6,052 nucleotides of DNA from Paracoccaceae bacterium (GTDB taxonomy: Bacteria > Pseudomonadota > Alphaproteobacteria > Rhodobacterales > Rhodobacteraceae), in contig WFUK01000100.1 of the NCBI GenBank assembly GCA_015485015.1, positions 1 through 6,052 on the forward strand, written 5' to 3'. The stretch's first letter is position 1; every line of letters begins with the position of its first letter. A program made the position numbers and the translations under genes. This document shows, in pieces, positions 1-6,052 of the stretch. The notes under the pieces are model-generated. The model saw only the letters and a list, made by a program, of their open reading frames with translations. It ran no database searches and had not been told where the DNA came from.

Positions 1-1383
1 ACCCAGCCCCGCCATATCGAGATTCAGGTGCTGGGCGACAAGCACGGTAACTGCATTTATCTGAACGAGCGCGAATGCTCTATTCAGCGCCGTCAGCAAA
101 AGGTGATCGAGGAAGCGCCGTCGCCATTCCTCACCCCCGAAACCCGCGCCAAAATGGGCGCGGAATCGGTGGCTTTGGCCAAGGCGGTGGATTATTGCAG
201 TGCGGGAACGGTGGAATTTATCGTTGATTCCGAGCAGAATTTCTACTTTCTGGAGATGAATACGCGGCTTCAGGTCGAGCATCCGGTAACCGAGCTGATC
301 ACCGATATTGACCTTGTGGAGCAGATGATCCGCGTGGCTTATGGTGAGAAACTGGCGATGAAGCAAGATGATATCGGCATCAACGGTTGGGCGATCGAGA
401 GCCGTCTTTATGCCGAGGACCCGTATCGCAATTTCCTGCCCTCCATTGGCCGCCTCACCCGCTATCGTCCGCCCGCCGAGATCGAGGGCGCGGTGCGCAA
501 TGATACCGGTGTTTTCGAGGGCGGCGAGATCAGCATGTTTTATGATCCGATGATCGCCAAGCTCTGCACCTGGGCGCCGGATCGGGCAGGGGCCATTCGC
601 GGCATGCGGCAAGCGCTGGACGAATTCGAGATCGAGGGCATTGGCCATAACCTGCCATTCCTCAGCGCGGTGATGGACCACCCGCGCTTTGCTTCCGGTG
701 ATATTTCCACCGCCTTTATTGCCGAGGAATACCCCGATGGTTTTGAAGGCGCGGTGCTGCCCGAGCCGGTGCTAAAACAGCTCGCCGCAGGCGCTTCGGC
801 CATGATGCGGGTGGCTGAAATTCGCGCCGCCCAAATCAGCGGGCGGCTGGATAACCATGAGCGCAAAGTGGGGGAGGATTTTGTAATCTCCCTGCAAGGC
901 TCGGATTTTGCAGTAAAAATCGAGGCCGACAAGGCTGGGTCCACGGTGAATTTCAGCGATGGTTCCAGCCTGCGCGTGGCCTCTGATTGGCAGCCGGGGG
1001 ATGGTTTGGCCGAGCTGGAAATCTCTGGCGAGGTGGTGATCGCCAAAGTGCAGCCCATTGCGGGCGGCTACCGGATGCGCCATCGCGGCGCGGATTTAAG
1101 TGTTATCATCCGCACCCCGCGCTTGTTTGATCTCTCCAGGCATATGCTGGAGAAAGTCGCGCCGGACACCTCCAGATTGCTGCTCTGCCCGATGCCGGGC
1201 CTGATGGTGAAGCTCGATGTGGCGGTCGGGGACGAGGTGCAGGAAGGCCAGGCGCTTTGCACCGTGGAGGCGATGAAAATGGAGAATGTGCTGCGGGCCG
1301 AGAAGAAATCCGTGGTTGCCAAAATCAACGCCGCTGCGGGGGAAAGCCTTGCGGTGGATGAAGTGATTATGGAGTTTGAATGA
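1..1383 (+). CDS. pccA: Propionyl-CoA carboxylase alpha subunit (biotin carboxylase + biotin carrier), 5'-truncated by the window edge
   Basis: Biotin-containing subunit of propionyl-CoA carboxylase, a cytoplasmic enzyme that uses ATP and bicarbonate to carboxylate biotin and, with PccB, converts propionyl-CoA to (S)-methylmalonyl-CoA. The frame is open from base 1 ([13 protein letters not shown]), so a GTG at 28 is not the real start. About 460 residues are visible; the family is usually about 660-680, so roughly 200 N-terminal residues are missing. Visible parts, counted from the edge: the end of the ATP-grasp biotin carboxylase domain with QQKVIEEAP (K34) and [14 protein letters not shown] (E85, R89); the biotin carboxylase C-terminal domain with ESRLYAEDP (R135); a linker/BT region around 265-370; and a biotinyl domain with CPMPG and EAMKMEN. 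K426 (bases 1276-1278), 34 residues from the end, is the expected biotinylation site. The stop overlaps the mutase start. No damage is seen in the visible part. Propionyl specificity rests on overall resemblance and the mutase neighbour; acetyl- or methylcrotonyl-CoA carboxylase subunits are the less likely alternatives. Confidence 0.95.
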   Translation, partial: TQPRHIEIQVLGDKHGNCIYLNERECSIQRRQQKVIEEAPSPFLTPETRAKMGAESVALAKAVDYCSAGTVEFIVDSEQNFYFLEMNTRLQVEHPVTELITDIDLVEQMIRVAYGEKLAMKQDDIGINGWAIESRLYAEDPYRNFLPSIGRLTRYRPPAEIEGAVRNDTGVFEGGEISMFYDPMIAKLCTWAPDRAGAIRGMRQALDEFEIEGIGHNLPFLSAVMDHPRFASGDISTAFIAEEYPDGFEGAVLPEPVLKQLAAGASAMMRVAEIRAAQISGRLDNHERKVGEDFVISLQGSDFAVKIEADKAGSTVNFSDGSSLRVASDWQPGDGLAELEISGEVVIAKVQPIAGGYRMRHRGADLSVIIRTPRLFDLSRHMLEKVAPDTSRLLLCPMPGLMVKLDVAVGDEVQEGQALCTVEAMKMENVLRAEKKSVVAKINAAAGESLAVDEVIMEFE

Positions 1384-1385
1384 TG
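1371..1385 (+). promoter_or_regulatory. Ribosome binding site and coupled stop/start between pccA and the mutase gene
   Basis: A GGAG at 1371-1374 lies inside the last codons of pccA. Two adjacent in-frame ATGs follow, at 1380 and 1383. The first gives an ATGA overlap with the pccA stop (4 nt shared) at a spacing of 5 nt from GGAG. The second gives a TGATG overlap (1 nt shared) at a spacing of 8 nt, which is closer to optimal. Either way the arrangement is typical of translational coupling. The protein differs by one residue (MMSEEDW or MSEEDW). Confidence 0.75.
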
Positions 1386-3506
1386 AGCGAGGAAGACTGG
1401 AAAACCCTCGCCGAAAAGGAGCTTCGGGGCAGGCCGCTGGACGCGCTGAACTGGGAAACGCCCGAAGGCATTACCGTCAAGCCGGTTTATACCGCCGAAG
1501 ATGCCGCCGATCTGCCCCATATGGGCGGCATGCCGGGCTTGCAGCCCTTTACCCGTGGTCCCCGCGCCACCATGTATGCCGGCCGGCCTTGGACCATCCG
1601 GCAATATGCCGGATTTTCCACCGCGGAAGAGAGCAACGCCTTTTATCGCCGCAATCTGGCAGCAGGGCAAAAAGGCGTTTCGGTGGCGTTCGATCTGGCC
1701 ACCCATCGCGGCTATGATAGTGACCATCCGCGCGTCGAGGGCGATGTGGGCAAGGCTGGCGTGGCGATTGATTCCGTCGAGGATATGAAGATCCTGTTTG
1801 ACGGGATTCCGCTGGATAGGATGTCGGTTTCCATGACCATGAACGGCGCGGTGATCCCTGTGCTGGCCAGCTTTATTGTGGCGGGGGAGGAGCAGGGGGT
1901 GCCGCGTGCGCAGCTCACCGGCACGATCCAGAATGACGTGTTAAAAGAGTTTATGGTGCGCAATACCTATATTTATCCACCCACGCCTTCTATGCGGATT
2001 GTGTCGGATATCATCAAATACACCTCGGCCGAAATGCCGAAATTCAACAGCATTTCCATCAGCGGCTACCATATGCAAGAGGCGGGCGCGACCTTGGTGC
2101 AGGAGCTGGCCTATACGCTGGCCGATGGCAAGGAATACGTGCGCGCGGCGATTGATGCGGGCATGGATGTGGATGCCTTTGCGGGTCGGCTCAGTTTCTT
2201 TTTTGCCATTGGCATGAATTTTTTCATGGAGGCCGCCAAGCTACGCGCCGCGCGGCTTTTGTGGCACCGGATTATGACCGAATTCGGCGCGCAAAAAACC
2301 GGCTCCAAAATGCTGCGCACCCATTGCCAGACCTCGGGCGTTTCGCTGCAAGAACAGGACCCCTATAATAACGTGGTGCGCACGGCCTATGAGGCGATGG
2401 CGGCGGCGCTGGGCGGCACGCAAAGTCTGCACACTAATGCGCTGGACGAGGCGATTGCCTTGCCGACCGATTTTTCAGCCCGCATCGCGCGCAATACCCA
2501 GCTGATATTGCAAGAAGAAACCGGCATCACCAATGTGGTGGACCCGCTGGCGGGCAGTTATTATGTCGAGAGCCTGACGGCGGAATTGGCTGATAAGGCA
2601 TGGGAATTGATTGAAGAGGTCGATGCCCTTGGCGGCATGACCAAGGCGGTGGAATCCGGTATGCCCAAGCTGCGGATCGAGGAAAGCGCGGCGCGGCGGC
2701 AGGCTTTGGTGGATCGCGGCGAAGAGGTGATTGTCGGGGTCAATAAATACCGGCTAGACGAGCAAGACCCGATCGACATTCTGGATGTGGATAATGTGGC
2801 GGTGCGCGAAGGGCAAATTGCGCGGCTGAAAGCCATGCGCGAAAGCCGCGATGAGGCGGCTTGCATGGCGGCGCTGGCAGCGCTGGAAGCGGGGGCGCGC
2901 GCGGATGGTAACCTGCTGGCGCTCGCCGTTGATGCCGCCCGCGCGCGCGCCAGTGTCGGCGAGATTTCCGATGCGATGGAGCGGGTTTTTGGCCGCCATC
3001 GGGCCGAGGTAAAAACCCTGAAAGGGGTTTATGGCGCGGCCTATAAGGGCGATCAGGATTTTGCCAAGATCGTTGAGGATGTGCAGGGTTTTGCCGCCCA
3101 TGAGGGCCGCGTGCCGCATATGTTTGTCGCCAAAATGGGGCAGGATGGCCATGATCGCGGGGCCAAGGTGATTGCCACCGCCTTTGGCGATCTTGGTTTT
3201 GCTGTCGATGTTGGCGAGCTATTTCAAACGCCGGAAGAGGCCGCCGCCGAGGCCATCGCCAAAGGCGTGCATGTGATCGGGATATCGTCATTGGCGGCGG
3301 GGCATAAAACCCTTGCGCCGCTTTTGGTGGATGCGCTGCGCGATGCCGGTGCCAGCCATATCATTGTGGTGTGCGGCGGCGTTATTCCGCAGCAAGACTA
3401 TGATTTCCTTTATGAGCATGGAGTGAAGGCGATTTTTGGGCCGGGCACCAATATTCCACAAGCCGCGAGCAAAGTGCTTCGGCTGATCAAGCGGCAGAAC
3501 TGGTAA
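1380..3506 (+). CDS. scpA: Methylmalonyl-CoA mutase, large single-chain type (adenosylcobalamin-dependent)
   Basis: Cytoplasmic B12 enzyme that isomerises (R)-methylmalonyl-CoA to succinyl-CoA, the last step of the propionyl-CoA route into the TCA cycle; also called mcm, mcmA or bhbA. The 708 residues match the usual length of the catalytic chain. Residues from about 20 to 520 form the substrate-binding TIM barrel, with [35 protein letters not shown] and [11 protein letters not shown]. At a constant offset of 13 from the Propionibacterium enzyme, the active-site residues Tyr89, Arg207, Tyr243 and His244 correspond to Y76, R194, Y230 and H231, all present. The C-terminal B12-binding domain (about 575-705) has the DxHxxG motif as D589-G-H591-D-R-G594, where H591 is the expected lower cobalt ligand, followed by GISSLAAGH and the CGGVIP loop. 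It overlaps pccA, whose product feeds this pathway. The epimerase and the MeaB chaperone are not in the window. Sequence and active-site set distinguish it from ethylmalonyl-CoA and isobutyryl-CoA mutases less firmly than from unrelated families, but MCM is clearly the best match. Confidence 0.97.
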   Translation: MMSEEDWKTLAEKELRGRPLDALNWETPEGITVKPVYTAEDAADLPHMGGMPGLQPFTRGPRATMYAGRPWTIRQYAGFSTAEESNAFYRRNLAAGQKGVSVAFDLATHRGYDSDHPRVEGDVGKAGVAIDSVEDMKILFDGIPLDRMSVSMTMNGAVIPVLASFIVAGEEQGVPRAQLTGTIQNDVLKEFMVRNTYIYPPTPSMRIVSDIIKYTSAEMPKFNSISISGYHMQEAGATLVQELAYTLADGKEYVRAAIDAGMDVDAFAGRLSFFFAIGMNFFMEAAKLRAARLLWHRIMTEFGAQKTGSKMLRTHCQTSGVSLQEQDPYNNVVRTAYEAMAAALGGTQSLHTNALDEAIALPTDFSARIARNTQLILQEETGITNVVDPLAGSYYVESLTAELADKAWELIEEVDALGGMTKAVESGMPKLRIEESAARRQALVDRGEEVIVGVNKYRLDEQDPIDILDVDNVAVREGQIARLKAMRESRDEAACMAALAALEAGARADGNLLALAVDAARARASVGEISDAMERVFGRHRAEVKTLKGVYGAAYKGDQDFAKIVEDVQGFAAHEGRVPHMFVAKMGQDGHDRGAKVIATAFGDLGFAVDVGELFQTPEEAAAEAIAKGVHVIGISSLAAGHKTLAPLLVDALRDAGASHIIVVCGGVIPQQDYDFLYEHGVKAIFGPGTNIPQAASKVLRLIKRQNW

Positions 3507-3508
3507 TG

Positions 3509-3541
3509 AAATAGGGCGCTGCAAATTGCAGCGCCTTATTT
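3509..3541. terminator. Rho-independent terminator, probably bidirectional, between convergent genes
   Basis: Two bases after the mutase stop, an 8-bp perfect GC-rich stem (GGCGCTGC at 3515-3522 with GCAGCGCC at 3528-3535) closes a 5-nt loop (AAATT). The pairing continues outward through one G-T pair and five A/T pairs, giving a 14-bp stem from 3509 to 3541. The right flank is TTATTT; on the opposite strand the left flank reads CTATTTCATT. Both strands therefore have a stem followed by a short, imperfect T-rich run. It sits 25 bp before the end of the convergent Hint gene, so it can serve both transcripts. Confidence 0.85.
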
Positions 3542-3566
3542 GATAATCCATCTCACCCGCAGGGGT

Positions 3567-4916
3567 CTAATTCATCAATAGCCGTATTTCCGCCGCCGTC
3601 AGCTCTGGCAGAGCGGTATCTGTTTTGCCCACCAGCATTGAATTCAGCTCGGGGAACAGATCGGTCAGTTCCGATTTCGCGCCTTCAGGCAGGCTTTGGA
3701 AGATATCCTGATCCAGATACAGGCTTTCCGATGCCGCACCTTCGGCAAATACTACCTGATGCTGATCAAACAGAATGTGGAAATAGGTCACATCCCCGCC
3801 GGTTTTGCGATAGATACGATCGCCATCCACCAAGGCATTGGCGGGCGCGAGAAATTTGTCATCCGCAAAAAGCGCCTCGACATGGGTGCCGGAAACCACC
3901 ATCCGATGCTCGGGTGAGACCAGCAGATCCCGCTGGTTGCCCAAGGTGCCTTTGGAGATGCAAATCGGGGCCATCCGGCCCTCGGCCTTGACCGTGCGCT
4001 TGCCAATCCAGCGAATGGGCATAGGGCCGTGATCTGCGGTGATGATCAAATCCCCCTCGGAAAGGCTTTCCACCGGCATTTCGCCATTTTCGGTCAAAAC
4101 CATGGTGCCTGCGGTGAAGCACGGCACGGGAATTGGAATGGCGTCAAACGAAAGGTCGGAAATGATCAGCCCCTGAGGGCCGGTCGAACCGTTGTAATAA
4201 ATAACATCAAGGCGGCCAACAGGTCCGGCTATGGTAACCTGCACCGCACCCGCTGGGTCGGCTTGGTCGAGCAGATCAGCTGGGCCGGAGGTGAGGGTGG
4301 CGACATCGGTTGCGCCAATACCGTCAACACCGCCGGTGGCGATGCCGGTAATCACATTGCTACCCACATTGGAGAATATGATGTCTGTGGCCGGAATAAG
4401 GTTGCCATTCACATCATAGGCGATAATTTCAGCAAGATCCTGCCAGCTATTTGCATCAATATCACCAATCCAGAAGCTAAGATTTTCGACGCCATCGTTG
4501 AAATTAGCGGCATCGGTTGTGGTGAAATCAAAGCGGGCCGAAACGGTTTCGGTGATCCCTGCGCCAGAAGTAGAGCCGGTGGCACCTGTATTGGTGAGCA
4601 ATAAGCCACTATTTGAAGGGGTGGCGCTGCCGGTATAGTTCCCGCCGGTAACCAACTCACCCGCATTGGCTTGCGCCGGATCAACGGTTGGATCAACCGC
4701 TGTAGGGTAGTTATAGTCGTAATAATTGGCGATGTCCGTCCCGGCTGTAAGCGAGGCCAATACTTGCACTGTGCCGCTACCGGGAATACCACCAACGACA
4801 GCCGCTGTATTCGCAACGCCGCCGATATCGCCAGGATTCCCCGCACCGGTTAAAAAATTTGCCAGTTGTTCGCCGGTTCCGGGCGTGGCATCGGCCCATA
4901 CTAATGTTTCTGCCAT
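3567..4916 (-). CDS. Hint (Hedgehog/intein) domain-containing protein, probably exported
   Basis: A 449-residue protein in two parts. Residues 1-265 are rich in Gly, Ala, Thr, Asn and Asp, with no lysine, only two arginines (R128, R235) and about 28 acidic residues; I recognise no enzyme motif there. Residues 266 to about 405 match the Hint_2-type domain of Rhodobacterales proteins: CFTAGTMVLTENGE (nucleophile C266), VESLSEGDLIITADHG, PIRWIGKR, LLVSPEHRMVV (H337) and HILFDQHQVVFAEGAASES (H380, H386). Hint domains perform an N-to-S acyl shift at the leading Cys and can cleave or ligate the upstream segment; whether this one does is inferred. There is no N-terminal signal peptide and no transmembrane segment. 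The acidic, glycine-rich, cysteine-free N-part resembles substrates of type I secretion, but I see no clear GGxGxDxxx RTX repeats. ATG at 4914-4916 is supported by an AGGA 8 nt upstream. The role of the family is unknown to me. It faces the mutase gene convergently and lies downstream of, and on the same strand as, the VWA gene. Confidence 0.9.
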   Translation of the reverse strand: MAETLVWADATPGTGEQLANFLTGAGNPGDIGGVANTAAVVGGIPGSGTVQVLASLTAGTDIANYYDYNYPTAVDPTVDPAQANAGELVTGGNYTGSATPSNSGLLLTNTGATGSTSGAGITETVSARFDFTTTDAANFNDGVENLSFWIGDIDANSWQDLAEIIAYDVNGNLIPATDIIFSNVGSNVITGIATGGVDGIGATDVATLTSGPADLLDQADPAGAVQVTIAGPVGRLDVIYYNGSTGPQGLIISDLSFDAIPIPVPCFTAGTMVLTENGEMPVESLSEGDLIITADHGPMPIRWIGKRTVKAEGRMAPICISKGTLGNQRDLLVSPEHRMVVSGTHVEALFADDKFLAPANALVDGDRIYRKTGGDVTYFHILFDQHQVVFAEGAASESLYLDQDIFQSLPEGAKSELTDLFPELNSMLVGKTDTALPELTAAEIRLLMN

Positions 4917-4924
4917 TTATTCTA

Positions 4925-4928
4925 TCCT
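4925..4928 (-). promoter_or_regulatory. Ribosome binding site of the Hint-domain gene
   Basis: On the minus strand the sequence reads AGGATAGAATAAATG. The AGGA core is 8 nt from the ATG, which is good spacing and supports the start at 4916. Confidence 0.7.
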
Positions 4929-5022
4929 ACAAAATACGGTATACTCTAAAAACTGATACAATCCAGTCGTTCAATACCCGTTTACATAATCGTTAGCAAC
5001 CCGCGCCGATGTCGCGCATGTT

Positions 5023-5074
5023 ACTATAGCCTAACAGAATAGGGGATTTCTGTCAAAAATCTTTTGGCTATAGT
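5023..5074. repeat. Spaced 9-bp inverted repeat bracketing the candidate promoter
   Basis: ACTATAGCC at 5023-5031 and its exact reverse complement GGCTATAGT at 5066-5074 are separated by 34 nt, with centres 43 bp apart, close to four helical turns. One arm overlaps the candidate -10 of the Hint gene and the other lies just upstream of its -35. The geometry would suit two operator half-sites or a looping regulator, but a chance repeat in AT-rich DNA is possible. Confidence 0.5.
5028..5056 (-). promoter_or_regulatory. Candidate sigma70-type promoter for the Hint-domain gene
   Basis: On the minus strand a perfect -35 hexamer TTGACA (plus-strand 5051-5056) is followed after 17 nt by TAGGCT (5028-5033), a 3/6 match to the -10 consensus. 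Alphaproteobacterial promoters often keep TTGAC and tolerate a loose -10. Transcription would begin near 5021, leaving a leader of about 100 nt before the Hint start. A TATAGT lies 5 nt further downstream, but at a poor spacing of 22 nt. No better pair was found closer to the gene. Confidence 0.45.
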
Positions 5075-5088
5075 TAATTTGTAACTAT
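5070..5088. repeat. Compact 7-bp inverted repeat (ATAGTTA-N5-TAACTAT)
   Basis: Perfect 7-bp arms at 5070-5076 and 5082-5088 surround ATTTG. The left arm shares bases with the distal arm of the larger inverted repeat. On the plus strand it is followed by TTTTC, but no plus-strand gene ends here and the stem is all A/T except one G-C pair, so it fits a protein-binding palindrome better than a terminator. Confidence 0.45.
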
Positions 5089-5119
5089 TTTCGATACCTA
5101 TTGGCGGATGGCTGCGCAC

Positions 5120-5140
5120 ACATTCCCCTTAGGGTAATGT
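5120..5140. repeat. Imperfect 21-bp inverted repeat downstream of the VWA gene
   Basis: ACATTCCCC-TTA-GGGTAATGT pairs over its whole length except one C/T mismatch. It lies 31 bp after the stop of the minus-strand VWA gene. No T-run follows on that strand (the sequence continues GTGCGCAGCC), so it is not a standard intrinsic terminator. It could be a weak or Rho-assisted terminator, or a binding site. Confidence 0.4.
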
Positions 5141-5171
5141 TGTATCCGATTCTTGATCTTTGACGGGCCGA

Positions 5172-6052
5172 TTACAGCCATGACATTAGCGCTGCCTTTT
5201 GGCCATCATCACGGGTGTGGGACAGAATATCGGCCAGCGCTTCAATCGAGGCAATAGAATGGCTCGCACAAAAGCTGTCAACATGGGGCAACAGGGATTT
5301 TACCCCGGCCGCCTTCGGGGTAAACCCATCCCAGCGCAGCAGCGGATTGAGCCAGATCAGGCGGCGGCAAGAGCGCCTGAGCCGTGCCGCTTCGCGCGCA
5401 AGCAGGGCGGTATCGTCGCGGTCCAATCCGTCGGTAATGAGCAGCACCACCGCGCCTTGGCCAAGGGTGCGGCGCGACCAGTCGCGGTTAAACAGACGCA
5501 GGTTCTCGCCGATGCGGGTGCCGCCCTCCCAATCATGGGCCTGATGGCCGGCAGCGGCCAGCGCGGTATCGACATCTCGGTTTTGCAAATGGCGGGTAAT
5601 ATTGGTAAGGCGCGTGCCAAAGGTAAAGCTATGCACCTTGGACCAGCCCGCGCCCTTGGTCTGGCTGGCCGCATGCAAAAAATGCAGCAAAAGCCGGCTA
5701 TAGCCCGACATAGAGCCGGAAATATCACAAAGCGCCACCAGATTGGGCGGCTGGATTTTGCGCTTCCGCAGATGGAGTTTTTGCACGTCGCCCTGCCGCA
5801 TAGAGGCGCGCAGTGTGGCCCGCCAATCCGCAATATTTCCGCTGGGGCTAACCATGGTGCGGCGGCTGGAGATCGGCTTTACGGGGAGCGATATTCTGGC
5901 AATAGCGCGCAGGGCCATGGCTTGCTCTGCGGCGGACATCTGCTCGAAATCACGGGTTTTGAATTGCTCCGACGCCGAAACGCTCAGCACCGCCTCAAGA
6001 TCGACCTCTTCGCCGTCCGGCATGGGCTTGGGCTTGGCTTGGGTTGCGCCGT
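5172..6052 (-). CDS. VWA domain-containing protein, CoxE-like; N-terminus beyond the window edge
   Basis: C-terminal part of a CoxE-family VWA protein. The frame stays open past the ATG at 6023 to the window edge, adding a Pro/Lys-rich stretch (QAKPKP); CoxE-like proteins are usually near 400 residues, so about 100 are probably missing and 6023 is not the start. Numbering from that internal Met, the metal-binding MIDAS site is complete: DISGSMS (D100, S102, S104), GGTRIG (T169) and LITDGLD (D198). Flanking features typical of CoxE are RRTMVSPSG before the domain, SFTFGTRLTNITRHL within it, and IWLNPLLRW with a basic AARLRRSCRRL helix near the end. Such proteins usually act with a MoxR-type AAA+ ATPase (CoxD) in metal-centre assembly or maturation, as in carbon monoxide dehydrogenase biogenesis. 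The ATPase would be expected upstream, off the right edge; none is seen here, so the client is unknown. No signal peptide or membrane segment is visible in this part. The stop is TAA at 5172-5174. Confidence 0.9.
   Translation of the reverse strand, partial: GATQAKPKPMPDGEEVDLEAVLSVSASEQFKTRDFEQMSAAEQAMALRAIARISLPVKPISSRRTMVSPSGNIADWRATLRASMRQGDVQKLHLRKRKIQPPNLVALCDISGSMSGYSRLLLHFLHAASQTKGAGWSKVHSFTFGTRLTNITRHLQNRDVDTALAAAGHQAHDWEGGTRIGENLRLFNRDWSRRTLGQGAVVLLITDGLDRDDTALLAREAARLRRSCRRLIWLNPLLRWDGFTPKAAGVKSLLPHVDSFCASHSIASIEALADILSHTRDDGQKAALMSWL

Noticed and set aside
28..30. GTG as the start of the first gene
   Set aside because: The frame is open to base 1 and the residues before it (PRHIEIQ) are conserved biotin carboxylase sequence, so the gene begins outside the window.
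540..1058. Antisense open frame of 172 codons inside pccA
   Set aside because: Lies wholly opposite well-conserved pccA coding sequence; the low-complexity Ser/Pro-rich translation resembles no family and is a typical shadow of GC-rich codon use.
1068..1727. Antisense open frame of 219 codons across the pccA-mutase junction
   Set aside because: Both sense genes are securely identified over this stretch, and the antisense translation has no recognisable domain.
2740..3291. Antisense open frame of 183 codons inside the mutase gene
   Set aside because: Its translation is extremely rich in Arg, Pro and His, as expected for the reverse frame of GC-rich coding DNA; no domain is seen.
4029..4604. 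Plus-strand open frame of 191 codons opposite the Hint gene
   Set aside because: The minus-strand Hint frame has a clear domain and ribosome binding site; the opposite frame's Gly/Ile/Asn-rich translation mirrors the Gly/Asn/Asp-rich cargo codons and resembles nothing known.
4930..4964. Alternative promoter close to the Hint start, using TTGTAT and TATACC on the minus strand
   Set aside because: The spacing between the two hexamers is 12 nt, too short for a sigma70 promoter, and other pairings in this stretch match poorly.
4993..5019. Possible 8-codon leader peptide (minus strand, MRDIGAGC) at the start of the presumed Hint leader RNA
   Set aside because: A frame this short is expected by chance, it has no separate ribosome binding site, and there is no run of regulatory codons.
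4996..5023. Possible hairpin around the CGCG repeats in the Hint 5' leader
   Set aside because: Only 4-bp GC stems can be drawn without mismatches; too weak to call a riboswitch or attenuator.

Overview
The window reads as ordinary chromosome from an alphaproteobacterium, most likely of the Rhodobacterales. I base this on the Rhodobacterales-like C-terminus of PccA, the alphaproteobacterial style of the mutase (for example [10 protein letters not shown] and [15 protein letters not shown]), and a Hint-domain protein of the type common in roseobacters. These are judgements from remembered family sequences; no search was run. The two metabolic genes are GC-rich, while the spacer around 5041-5100 is only about 30% GC.

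Layout: (1) 1-3506, plus strand: the 3' part of pccA (biotin-bearing alpha subunit of propionyl-CoA carboxylase), overlapping the start of a complete methylmalonyl-CoA mutase gene. (2) 3507-3566: a short convergent spacer with a strong, probably bidirectional, terminator hairpin. (3) 3567-4916, minus strand: a 449-residue protein with an acidic, lysine-free N-terminal region and a C-terminal Hedgehog/intein-type (Hint) domain. (4) 4917-5171: an AT-rich spacer with a candidate promoter for the Hint gene and several inverted repeats, one of which brackets that promoter. (5) 5172-6052, minus strand: the C-terminal part of a CoxE-like von Willebrand factor A (VWA) protein that runs off the right edge.

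The first two genes catalyse linked steps of propionyl-CoA assimilation. PCC carboxylates propionyl-CoA to (S)-methylmalonyl-CoA; after epimerisation by a gene not in this window, the B12-dependent mutase makes succinyl-CoA for the TCA cycle. Their overlap suggests co-transcription and coupled translation. The Hint and VWA genes point the other way and have no evident functional link to propionate metabolism or to each other.

I see no mobile element, CRISPR array, tRNA, rRNA or convincing undescribed multi-gene system. The parts most worth a second look are the architecture of the Hint protein and the inverted repeats around its presumed promoter.
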